From: Aquamicrobium zhengzhouense
GTDB lineage: Bacteria > Pseudomonadota > Alphaproteobacteria > Rhizobiales > Rhizobiaceae
Direction: 5' to 3'
NCBI RefSeq assembly: GCF_016124105.1
Contig: NZ_JADGMQ010000003.1
Location: forward strand, 1 to 64,000
DNA: 64,000 bases
Shown: one piece after another, positions 56,330 to 64,000 of the stretch
How the letters are laid out: every line of letters starts with the position of its first letter
How positions within the stretch are numbered: the first letter of the stretch is position 1
Notes under the pieces: generated by a model
Seen by the model: only the letters and a program-made list of their open reading frames with translations
Database searches by the model: none
What the model was told of the DNA's origin: nothing
Made by a program: the position numbers and the translations under genes

Positions 56330-58738
56330 TCAGTTCTGGCTTATTCCCGTCGATGTCGCAAAATCGCCCAGAGTACGCAAGGAAATTTGGAAGCCTACCG
56401 TCCGTCGCTTGTCGCTGGTGTTCTCTCTGTTCACATGCTCTGCAGCGGTGAAGGCGTATGAGAAGCATTCGTCGTCATAGGCGAAGCCAATGGCTTTGCT
56501 GACCATCACCTCATTGGACACATCGTAGGTGCCGCTGCCGAATACGCGCCAGTTTTCATGGACACGCACCGAGGCCGAGCCGCGAATCTCATGCCGATCG
56601 TCAGCGAAGCCGTAGTCGGGCTGCTTTTCGATGAATGAGTAAACAGCCGAGACGGAGACAGGGGTCGAGGTATATCCAGCGGTTAGGTCCGTACGGCGGA
56701 CCTCGAAGGTGTCTTCATCAAGACGAGCACCAACGCTGGCATTGAAGCCGACGGGACTGACGACGCCGAGCGAGGCGACATAGTCGGAACGGTCAGACTC
56801 CAAACCGGACGCGGCGCCGACATTCACGAAGTCTGCGGATGCGTAAGGATTTCTTCCAGCGAGATGGAACGATTGACCGACGAGACCGTGTGCAGACCAG
56901 CCATTCGCGAAATTGCCCGAATAGCGGAGCCCCAAATTAGCGCGCACGCCGCCTTCAACGCGATCATATCCGGAGAATTTGTCACGCTCGAACAAATTTG
57001 AAGCGTCAAACACCATGCTCTGGGCGTCTTCGTTCGGAATTCCAAGACGTGACGCATGCTGTTCGTTCGGACGTGCGAAGATCTGGGCCATCGGCTCAAG
57101 CACGTGCGTGGAGCTGGTGGTCGAGAACAAGACTGGCCAGCGCGCTTCAAGACCTGCCGTCGCCATCGTGCGATAGTAGGCCGAGCGCACGTCGGACGCG
57201 ACGCCTAGCTCGCCAATCCTTGCTAGTGAATCACCCTGAAAATCGACGCCAATTGCATCGCCGCGCGCATGCAGCAATGGCGTAAGCATCAGTCCGCCTT
57301 GCGTCACGAATGAACGCTTCCACTCGGCTTCGGCGGTGACGCGGCCTGACCAGCCCTCGATGCCGGCAAGGCGTCCGTAGGTTGCGCCTTCTGCTGGTGT
57401 CGCAAAGTCGGAAAGCCGCCGGTAAAGGCTCTGAGTATTGATGTCGATCGACAATTCGCCGCCGGCAATGCTCTGATCCGGAATGTAGGAATAGTCGAAT
57501 GAGGGGAATACCCATGGCTGACGAGCGTCGCGTGCGTCGGGGTTGGGGACGCCGTTCTCGCGATCGAAGTTTGCTTCCTGCTCCTGGACGTCAAACTTGT
57601 AGCCGCGCAGGTCGAAGTAATTGCGGCCGTTGAGCCCCGTCAGATAGACTTGGTTGGTCCGGCTATGCTGATGATAACCGTCGATGCCGTAGCGATAGGC
57701 GAAGTTCTTGTCAGTTTGCGCCAGGACATCCCAGCCAACAACCCACCGAGAATTGAGCTGGAACGTACCCGTCGAGCCGATCATCGCGCGGGTGGTCTCG
57801 TTGTCGGAGCTCAGGTTCGCCGGAATCGACTTGTAGAACTCCTCAGGGCTCCGCTGGCGAATACCCGCGACGGTGATGGAGTACTCGCCATTATCGAACT
57901 TCTGGCGCCATTCGGCACTCGCCATGAAACCCTGCTTGGAATACCAGGCTGGTTTGAACGTGACGTCAGCTGTCGGCGATACAGCCCAATAATAAGGAAC
58001 TTCTACGCCTGAGCCCAATCTGCTGCCGGATTTGAAACGCGGAAACAGGAAGCCAGACTTCTGCTTGACAGTGGGGTCTGCGATCTCAAAGGCGGGCAAG
58101 AACGCCAGCGGCATGCCGAACATTTCGAACCGAGATTTCTCGAACCGAACCGTCTTCGTCTTACCGTTCCAAATGATCTTCTGCGCCTTGATGCGCCAGA
58201 TCGGTGGCTGATCCGGCTTTTCCTCGCAAGGCTCGCATGCCGTGTAAACGCCACGGGTGAAGGTCGTGATATTGCCTTCTCGTCGATCGGCGTTTTCTGC
58301 TGCGAAATAGGTGTTGTCCGCCGTCTGCACGCGGAGCGCATTGACGAAGCCATCGCGGAAGTCATCCGTGATGTCGATTTCGTCGGAATAAAGCTTGGTG
58401 CCATCCGGAGAGACGATCTCAACCTGGCCACTGGCAATCAAGCGCGCGGTTCGCTGATTGTACGCTACCCGCTGCGCAACGAGCCGGTAGCCGTCATAGT
58501 CGATCTGCACGCCGCCTACGGCAGTGACCGTCGCCTGGTCGTTGTCATAGACGATGGTGTCAGCCTCGAGCAGCATCTCGCCATTTGTCGAGACGCCTGC
58601 CGCTTCGGCCAGATCAATGGATTGAGCAAAAGACGATTCGGTGAAGGGCACGTACGCCATGATGCATACGAGCGCGGTCGCTCCCCATAGGTGCAACCTT
58701 CGAGCCGACCTGCGGTTCGCCGCCAGCGCGCCCCTCAC
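56330..58738 (-). CDS. lptD: LPS-assembly protein LptD
   Basis: An 802-residue outer-membrane protein that, with LptE, places LPS in the outer leaflet. After a signal region (~12-40), the LptA-like jelly-roll shows LLEADTIVYDNDQATVTAVGGVQIDYDG (split). A CEPC motif sits near residue 140, and the large C-terminal barrel ends at residue 802. The GTG at 58738 is preferred because AGGGAGG precedes it and because it overlaps the lptG stop as TAGTG; an ATG at 58804 lies inside lptG. It follows lptF and lptG. Confidence 0.94.
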   Translation of the reverse strand: MRGALAANRRSARRLHLWGATALVCIMAYVPFTESSFAQSIDLAEAAGVSTNGEMLLEADTIVYDNDQATVTAVGGVQIDYDGYRLVAQRVAYNQRTARLIASGQVEIVSPDGTKLYSDEIDITDDFRDGFVNALRVQTADNTYFAAENADRREGNITTFTRGVYTACEPCEEKPDQPPIWRIKAQKIIWNGKTKTVRFEKSRFEMFGMPLAFLPAFEIADPTVKQKSGFLFPRFKSGSRLGSGVEVPYYWAVSPTADVTFKPAWYSKQGFMASAEWRQKFDNGEYSITVAGIRQRSPEEFYKSIPANLSSDNETTRAMIGSTGTFQLNSRWVVGWDVLAQTDKNFAYRYGIDGYHQHSRTNQVYLTGLNGRNYFDLRGYKFDVQEQEANFDRENGVPNPDARDARQPWVFPSFDYSYIPDQSIAGGELSIDINTQSLYRRLSDFATPAEGATYGRLAGIEGWSGRVTAEAEWKRSFVTQGGLMLTPLLHARGDAIGVDFQGDSLARIGELGVASDVRSAYYRTMATAGLEARWPVLFSTTSSTHVLEPMAQIFARPNEQHASRLGIPNEDAQSMVFDASNLFERDKFSGYDRVEGGVRANLGLRYSGNFANGWSAHGLVGQSFHLAGRNPYASADFVNVGAASGLESDRSDYVASLGVVSPVGFNASVGARLDEDTFEVRRTDLTAGYTSTPVSVSAVYSFIEKQPDYGFADDRHEIRGSASVRVHENWRVFGSGTYDVSNEVMVSKAIGFAYDDECFSYAFTAAEHVNRENTSDKRRTVGFQISLRTLGDFATSTGISQN

Positions 58739-59820
58739 TAGCCGTCCTCCCTGTACAAGAGAAAAGTCACCCCAAAAAAACCTGCAACTATGACCGGAAA
58801 CCAAGCAGCAGCCAAGGGCGGCACGAATCCGGCGCTTCCAAACGCTTGTACCAAAACAGAAACGACATAAAGCAGAAAGCCGGCGAGGACGCCACCCAGA
58901 ATTATGGTGGCGGACTGTCCCATCCGCGCAAATCTCATGGAAACGGTAGCTGCAATGAGAGTCATGGTTACCAGTAGCGCAGGAAGAGCTGCGAGTGAGT
59001 GGAAATGCATCGCAAACGCATCGGCCGATAGACCAAAAGTGCGTGCCGCGGCGATTTTTCTAGGCAGTTCGTAGAAGGGGATCGTTTCCGGATTCGCAAG
59101 GCGCTCAAGAACGAACTCAGGCGTCAGGTTCGATGGGACCTGAATCGTATCAATGCGTTCTGGCAGGCCACCCTCGCCATAGCGGGTGGCGTTCCTCAGT
59201 TCCCAATGTCCGTCGCGCAGATACGCAACTTCAGCATCGATACGTTCGGAGATGCCTCCATCCTCACCAATACGCAGGAACGTCGCGCCTCGCAGCTCCA
59301 GGCCGAGATTGAGAACGGATTGTGATCCGATGATCGTCTCGCCTTCACTCGTCCGCTGTTTGATCCAGGGGGTATCGGGCATCGCAGTCGGCTGGGTGCC
59401 GCGCAAGCCAGCCTCGATGCTTTCGCTCTTTTCCACGCCGTAAGCGGCGAGAGGATTGAGGAGCGCTAGAGTCAGGACGCCGCTGAAAAACGCGGCAAGG
59501 CCGATCGGGAACAGGAATTGCCATGCCGATATGCCTGCCGAACGGGCGACCACGAGTTCATAGCGGCGGTTCAATGACACGAGCGTCACGATGCCCGCGA
59601 TCAGGCAGATGAAGGGAACGGCCTGCTGCATGATCATCGGCGTCTGCAGGCCCGCAAATGCCAGCGCATGGGACGCGCTATAATCAGGTAAACCGCCCGC
59701 GCGCCCGGCGAACTCGGTGAAGCTGATGATGAAGACCAGTGCCGCCACCCCCGCGAAGAACCAGAAGGTGATCGATAGGTAGCGCATGAAGAAATAGCGG
59801 CCGAGGGTGAAGCCGATCAT
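58738..59820 (-). CDS. lptG: LPS export ABC permease LptG
   Basis: A 360-residue inner-membrane permease of the LptB2FG transporter that extracts LPS. Six helices, three at each end, flank a periplasmic beta-jellyroll domain (~125-270). The N-terminus (LGRYFFMRYLSITFWFFAG) and the C-terminal AWFPVIVAGFFGVTFLLYRED are typical. It overlaps lptF by four bases at its start and touches lptD at its stop. Confidence 0.96.
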   Translation of the reverse strand: MIGFTLGRYFFMRYLSITFWFFAGVAALVFIISFTEFAGRAGGLPDYSASHALAFAGLQTPMIMQQAVPFICLIAGIVTLVSLNRRYELVVARSAGISAWQFLFPIGLAAFFSGVLTLALLNPLAAYGVEKSESIEAGLRGTQPTAMPDTPWIKQRTSEGETIIGSQSVLNLGLELRGATFLRIGEDGGISERIDAEVAYLRDGHWELRNATRYGEGGLPERIDTIQVPSNLTPEFVLERLANPETIPFYELPRKIAAARTFGLSADAFAMHFHSLAALPALLVTMTLIAATVSMRFARMGQSATIILGGVLAGFLLYVVSVLVQAFGSAGFVPPLAAAWFPVIVAGFFGVTFLLYREDG

Positions 59821-61019
59821 GACCGACCTCCGGAAGGCGGCGTCCCGCCATCAGCTGTCGCCAGACGACGTGTCAGAAGACGGCGCTGCCAGCGGCTCCA
59901 TAAATTGGCGATTCGTTCCGTCACAGTTGTTGGCAACTCCATGACGCGGTTGGTCACGATGAAGTAAATCGCCACCGCCGAAGCAAGCAATGGCACCGCG
60001 TAGATCCCGAAGGTGAGCGAGGGGTCCTTTGATATCCGATTTTCAAAGTAGAAGCCGCCCCATCTGATGGCCATTGCGATGGTCATGGTGGTCAGCAGGG
60101 GATGAATTCGGGACTCTCGGAAAGATCGGGAGTCGCCTGCTACTGCAAGGCCAATCAATGCGAAAACCATCGGATAAAGCCACTCGGTCATGCGACGATG
60201 CAATTCGGCGCTGAAGGAGAGGGGGCGCGACTGGAAGTAACTGTCATTGGGATCGGGTGAGAACAGGTAGGCAAGCGGCCGATCCTTGGGTGACAAGGTA
60301 GGTTCAGCGCTCCCTGTCTTGAACTGGGAAAGGTCGAATGCGTATGATTTGTAACGGATGACGGAGACGCCGTCGGCTGTCTTGCGGTGAACAACACCGT
60401 CCTGCATCACCAGAACCTGCTCTTCGCCAAGCTCGACCATCATGCCGTTCTTGGCGTAGTAGATCAGTTCGACGCTGTCCTCGCGGGCATCTGCAACGAA
60501 GATGCCGCCCAGCATGCCGCCCGGCAGACGTTCTCCAATCTGGATATGCAGTCCGTCGTCGATCTTTTGGAAAGAGCCTTCCTGAATGATCGTTGAGATC
60601 AGATCAGCGCGCGCCTCGGCCACCAGATAACGGATACGCTCGCGCGCAGAGGGAACGATGCCATTCTGAATGGCGAACGATGCCAAACACGCGAAGATTG
60701 CCAGCAGCAGCATCGGCCGCATCACGGTGATACGGGGGCTGCCAGCTGCGCTGATCACGATCAGTTCAGAATCGGTATTCATCGTCGTCAGCGTCTGCGC
60801 GACAGCAATTCCTACCGCGAAGGGGAGGACGATCGGAACCACGGAAGGCAGCACGAGAGCGGCAAGCTCAAGGAACGTCGCAGCCGATTGTCCGCTGGTC
60901 GTGACGATGTTGAGGCGTGCAAGAATCTGCGTGGTCCACACGATCGCCAGAACCCAGACGAGGGTTGCGGCAAAGATCGCGACGGCGCGGCGTAATATGT
61001 AGAACTCGACGACTTTCAT
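59817..61019 (-). CDS. lptF: LPS export ABC permease LptF
   Basis: A 400-residue partner of LptG in the inner membrane. It starts VEFYILRRAVAIFAATLVWVL, with three helices in the first ~125 residues, a periplasmic domain (~130-265), then three more helices (~280-365). The C-terminal ~35 residues are basic and soluble. It begins the lptF-lptG-lptD-surA-pdxA-rsmA run and diverges from pepA. The ATPase lptB and lptA/C are not in the window. Confidence 0.96.
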   Translation of the reverse strand: MKVVEFYILRRAVAIFAATLVWVLAIVWTTQILARLNIVTTSGQSAATFLELAALVLPSVVPIVLPFAVGIAVAQTLTTMNTDSELIVISAAGSPRITVMRPMLLLAIFACLASFAIQNGIVPSARERIRYLVAEARADLISTIIQEGSFQKIDDGLHIQIGERLPGGMLGGIFVADAREDSVELIYYAKNGMMVELGEEQVLVMQDGVVHRKTADGVSVIRYKSYAFDLSQFKTGSAEPTLSPKDRPLAYLFSPDPNDSYFQSRPLSFSAELHRRMTEWLYPMVFALIGLAVAGDSRSFRESRIHPLLTTMTIAMAIRWGGFYFENRISKDPSLTFGIYAVPLLASAVAIYFIVTNRVMELPTTVTERIANLWSRWQRRLLTRRLATADGGTPPSGGRS

Positions 61020-61319
61020 GCGTCGCGATAATCCAGTTCATGCTGGCGGAAACACGGCAAGCAGCGGGCATATTGCATGTTCCCGCGCATGTGCGTTCCG
61101 ACCTTGAAAGACGCCCGACACCCAGTACCTCGCCAAGGTGATAGACTTTGGCGAATAAATTGCCAACAAACAAGGTTAACGGAACAGTCCGCGCTGTTTG
61201 CATTCACAGGCTTGAGCCGGGCTTGCCAAACGTGTTCAAAAGGCGACTATCGCCGCAGCCCGTCGCCTTTGCGAGTTCGGGAACTGCTAGCCAGATCATG
61301 TGTCCAGACAGGAATTCTC
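61020..61319. other. Divergent region between lptF and pepA
   Basis: About 300 bases without a gene. It must hold the promoters of the LPS-export operon and of pepA. No clear -35/-10 pair or palindrome was found by eye, although TTGCCA near 61161 is close to a -35. Confidence 0.4.
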
Positions 61320-62813
61320 ATGTCCATCCGACCGACAATCTCGTTTTCAAAGACCTCAACACCGAAGCAGGGCAGCGTCATCGTGCTCGCAACGGATGGC
61401 GCAAAGCTTTCCGAGGCGGCCAAGGCAGCGGATCCATCCGGCGTTCTGGGACGCGCAATCGAGGTCGCGGAGTTCACTGGCAAGCTAGCGGGCTCGGTTG
61501 AGGTTCTTGCACCACACGGCTTCGATCTTGACCGTGTTGCGGTGGTTGGTGTTGGAAAACTCGAAGAGCTCGACACCAAGGCATGGACGCGTATCGGCGG
61601 TGCAATCTACTCGGCTTCGAAGAAGGCCCAGGAAGTGTCGGTCATCGTTGATCTTGAGGGCGCGACCGTGAGCGCTGACGATGTCGCGGCACTGGCCCAA
61701 GGTATCCTGCTCGCCTCCTACACTTTTGAAAAATACAAGACCAAGAAGGACGAGGGCAAAGGCGACGCTGATAAGACGGCAGCCAACATCTCGATCCTTT
61801 GTGAAAACCCTGATGAAGCCAAGTCAGCATTTGTCGCCGCAGAAGCGGTTGCGGACGGCGTATTCCTTGCACGCGATCTGGTGAACGAACCCGCCAACAT
61901 CCTCGGAACCGCAGAGTTCGCTGCAAAGGCCAAGGAACTCGAAGCTCTTGGTGTCGAGGTCGAGGTTCTTGGTCGCGATGAGATGGAAAGGCTCGGGATG
62001 GGAGCACTTCTGGGTGTCGCTCAGGGCTCCGTTCGTCCGCCACACCTCGTCGTCATGCAGTGGAAGGGCGGCAAGGAAGGCGAACAGCCTGTTGCGTTTG
62101 TCGGCAAGGGCGTCGTCTTTGACTCAGGCGGTATTTCGATCAAACCGGCTGGCGGCATGGAAGACATGAAGGGCGATATGGGCGGTGCCGCTGCGGTGAC
62201 GGGCCTCATGCATGCGCTCGCGGCGCGAAAGGCTGCAGCGAATGTGGTTGGCATCATCGGCCTCGTCGAGAACATGGTCGACGGGAACGCACAGCGTCCG
62301 GGCGACATCGTCACGTCCATGTCAGGCCAGACGATCGAGGTTTTGAACACGGATGCGGAAGGTCGGCTGGTGCTGGCGGATGCGCTCCACTACTGCAACG
62401 ATCGCTTCAAGCCGCGCTTCATGGTGAACCTTGCGACTTTGACCGGGGCAATCATTGTTGCGCTGGGCAACGAGCATGCTGGCCTATTCTCGAATGACGA
62501 CGATCTGGCATCTCAGATCACTTCGGCAGGTCTCCTGACCTCCGAGCGCGTCTGGCGCATGCCGCTCGATCCCGCCTATGACAAGCTGATCGATTCGAAG
62601 AACGCGGATATGAAGAATATCGGTGGCCGTAACGGCGGCTCCATCACTGCCGCTCAGTTTTTGAAGCGTTTCGTTGGCGAAACGCCATGGGCGCATCTCG
62701 ATATTGCCGGCACCGCGATGGGCTCGCCAGAGTCGGAGATCAATCGCTCGTGGGGTTCCGGCTACGGCGTCCGCCTCCTGGATCGCCTGGTCCGCGACCA
62801 CTACGAAGGCTGA
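61320..62813 (+). CDS. pepA: Leucyl aminopeptidase (M17)
   Basis: A 497-residue two-metal aminopeptidase. The catalytic C-terminal domain shows [20 protein letters not shown], with metal-binding Lys and Asp, and the signature [12 protein letters not shown] near residue 345. The N-terminal domain (residues 1-~165) is the typical Macro-like fold. The start at 61320 follows AGGA with six bases between; the frame back to 61077 runs into the divergent promoter region. holC follows 13 bases after the stop. Confidence 0.96.
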   Translation: MSIRPTISFSKTSTPKQGSVIVLATDGAKLSEAAKAADPSGVLGRAIEVAEFTGKLAGSVEVLAPHGFDLDRVAVVGVGKLEELDTKAWTRIGGAIYSASKKAQEVSVIVDLEGATVSADDVAALAQGILLASYTFEKYKTKKDEGKGDADKTAANISILCENPDEAKSAFVAAEAVADGVFLARDLVNEPANILGTAEFAAKAKELEALGVEVEVLGRDEMERLGMGALLGVAQGSVRPPHLVVMQWKGGKEGEQPVAFVGKGVVFDSGGISIKPAGGMEDMKGDMGGAAAVTGLMHALAARKAAANVVGIIGLVENMVDGNAQRPGDIVTSMSGQTIEVLNTDAEGRLVLADALHYCNDRFKPRFMVNLATLTGAIIVALGNEHAGLFSNDDDLASQITSAGLLTSERVWRMPLDPAYDKLIDSKNADMKNIGGRNGGSITAAQFLKRFVGETPWAHLDIAGTAMGSPESEINRSWGSGYGVRLLDRLVRDHYEG

Positions 62814-62826
62814 GACGTATTCCATC

Positions 62827-63276
62827 ATGACAGAAGTGCTTTTCTACCATCTGACTGAGTCAACGCTGGAGGAGGCGCTTCCCGCACTGCTGGAAAAAAG
62901 TCTGGAACGAGGCTGGCGGGCGGTGGTGCAACTGGGCACCACCGAGCGCCGCGATTCACTCGACCAGCATCTTTGGACCTATCGCGAGGATTCCTTCCTC
63001 GCGCATGGGGCAGAACATGACCGTCACCCGGAACGTCAGCCGGTACTTCTGACGACTGGACCGATAAACCCGAACGCGGCGCAGATCAGGTTCATCGCCG
63101 ATGGCGCAGAGCCGCCGGATTTAGGTGCCTATGCTCGCGCGGTGTTCATGTTTGACGGGCACGACGCGTTTCAGCTGCAGCAGGCACGCGAGCACTGGAA
63201 AATGATGAAGGCCGCGGGACATCAGGTGACCTATTGGCAGCAAGGCCCCGATCGGCGCTGGCAGAAGAAGGCTTGA
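62827..63276 (+). CDS. holC: DNA polymerase III subunit chi
   Basis: A 149-residue clamp-loader accessory protein that binds SSB. The N-terminus VLFYHLTESTLEEALPALL, with RGWRAVVQLGTTERRDSLDQHLWTY and LLTTGPINPNAAQIRFI, matches the alphaproteobacterial chi form. The start at 62827 is 13 bases after pepA, and pepA-holC is a common pair. It converges with the ABC-F gene. Confidence 0.93.
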   Translation: MTEVLFYHLTESTLEEALPALLEKSLERGWRAVVQLGTTERRDSLDQHLWTYREDSFLAHGAEHDRHPERQPVLLTTGPINPNAAQIRFIADGAEPPDLGAYARAVFMFDGHDAFQLQQAREHWKMMKAAGHQVTYWQQGPDRRWQKKA

Positions 63277-63301
63277 GTCGCGAAATCCGGGGCGGAACCG
63301 C

Positions 63302-64000
63302 CTAGTCTGCGGCCATACCTTCCTCATATTCAGTCGACAGTTCCAGCCACTTCTCCTCCTGCTCTTCAAGGGCGTTGGACAAGTCCGAACGCTCCTTGGC
63401 TAGTTGCGTCGCCTTGGCCGGACTCTTCTCATAGAGGGCGGGATCGGCGAGCTGCAATTCGATGGCCTCGATGCGCTTGCGGGCCTTTTCCATCAAGGTC
63501 TCGGTAGCCTTGATCTTCTTCGCGATCGGTTCAAGCGCCGCGCGTCGGGCAGCTGCTTCACGCCGCTTGTCAGCCTTGGAGTTGCTCTTGTCGGCTTCCT
63601 TCTTGTCACGCTTGTCGCTTGAGCCGCTGCCGGTAACCAGCTGACGGTATTCTGAAAGGTCGCCGTCATATGGGGTTACAGTGCCGTCGCGGACGACCCA
63701 GAGGCGATCTGCGGTGGCCTCGATCAAGTGTCGATCGTGGCTGATCAGAATCACAGCACCGGGAAATTCGTTCAGCGCGACCATCAAGGCTTCGCGGCTG
63801 TCAATGTCGAGGTGGTTGGTCGGCTCGTCGAGGATGAAAAGGTTTGGACCATCGAAAGTCGCAAGGCCCATGAGCAGGCGTGCCTTCTCGCCACCGGAGA
63901 GGTCCTTGGCCTTGGTGTCCATCTTTTCCGTCGTCAGGCCCATCTGGGCAACGCGGGCGCGGACCTTGGCTTCCGGCGCGTCGACCATGAGGCGTCGAAC
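63302..64000 (-). CDS. ABC-F family ATPase, C-terminal part
   Basis: About 232 residues are visible and the frame runs out of the window on the right. It shows the second nucleotide-binding domain: LSGGEKARLLMGLA, Walker B LFILDEPTNHLDIDSREAL and the H-loop ILISHDRHLIEAT. A charged, Lys/Arg-rich coiled coil follows (~135-232), as in Uup-like ABC-F proteins. No membrane domain is present. ABC-F proteins act on ribosomes; which subfamily this is needs the missing N-terminal half. Confidence 0.9.
   Translation of the reverse strand, partial: VRRLMVDAPEAKVRARVAQMGLTTEKMDTKAKDLSGGEKARLLMGLATFDGPNLFILDEPTNHLDIDSREALMVALNEFPGAVILISHDRHLIEATADRLWVVRDGTVTPYDGDLSEYRQLVTGSGSSDKRDKKEADKSNSKADKRREAAARRAALEPIAKKIKATETLMEKARKRIEAIELQLADPALYEKSPAKATQLAKERSDLSNALEEQEEKWLELSTEYEEGMAAD

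Overview
The window reads as chromosome of an alphaproteobacterium of the Rhizobiales (Hyphomicrobiales), probably near Mesorhizobium, Nitratireductor or Brucella. The grounds are an Omp2b/RopA-type porin, a single long RelA/SpoT (Rsh) protein, the block rpoZ-rsh-acpS-lepB-rnc-era-recO, a TIGR02301-type protein, and the trio Atm1-type ABC exporter-psd-pssA. Genus-level placement is inference. Nearly all of the sequence is vertically inherited core genome; only the first ~2.7 kb looks mobile.

Layout. 1-2680: right-hand end of an integrated element, with a broken metallophosphoesterase tail, a tyrosine recombinase and its target tRNA-Ser(GCU). 3.2-10 kb: porin, soluble lytic transglycosylase, dapA-smpB, a family-5 uracil-DNA glycosylase overlapping a NYN-domain gene, and rpoZ. 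10.1-16.6 kb: rsh, acpS, lepB, rnc, era, recO, with a GNAT gene on the opposite strand. 16.5-23.2 kb: mostly minus-strand genes of transport, envelope, HD-hydrolase, YgfZ and unknown function, then NUDIX and SRAP. 23.5-30.3 kb: cysS, two tandem GFA-family genes overlapping a prolyl aminopeptidase and citramalate synthase, RarD and LOG. 30.4-36.7 kb: LysM protein, ArsR regulator plus Atm1-type exporter, psd, pssA and an acyltransferase-like gene. 37.1-43.5 kb: SDR, a guanidine-II riboswitch with sugE, purF, cvpA, radA, dnaB. 43.7-46.8 kb: cfa, rplI, rpsR, rpsF. 47-53.4 kb: fabD-fabG-acpP-fabF-mltG-yicC-gmk. 53.4-61 kb: minus-strand lptF-lptG-lptD-surA-pdxA-rsmA. 61.3-64 kb: pepA, holC and the end of an ABC-F gene.

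The genes form several coherent modules: type II fatty-acid synthesis beside peptidoglycan and nucleotide genes, LPS export with outer-membrane biogenesis, and phosphatidylethanolamine synthesis (pssA then psd) beside an exporter.

No wholly new multi-gene system is evident. The most notable signals are regulatory: a two-hairpin ACGR guanidine-II riboswitch with its own promoter in front of sugE; a near-perfect 33-bp palindrome covering the -10 and start region of a cysteine-rich ArsR gene next to an Atm1-type exporter; a four-copy 12-bp tandem repeat at the start of the integrase, beside its attachment site; and a hairpin that would hide the cysS ribosome-binding site.
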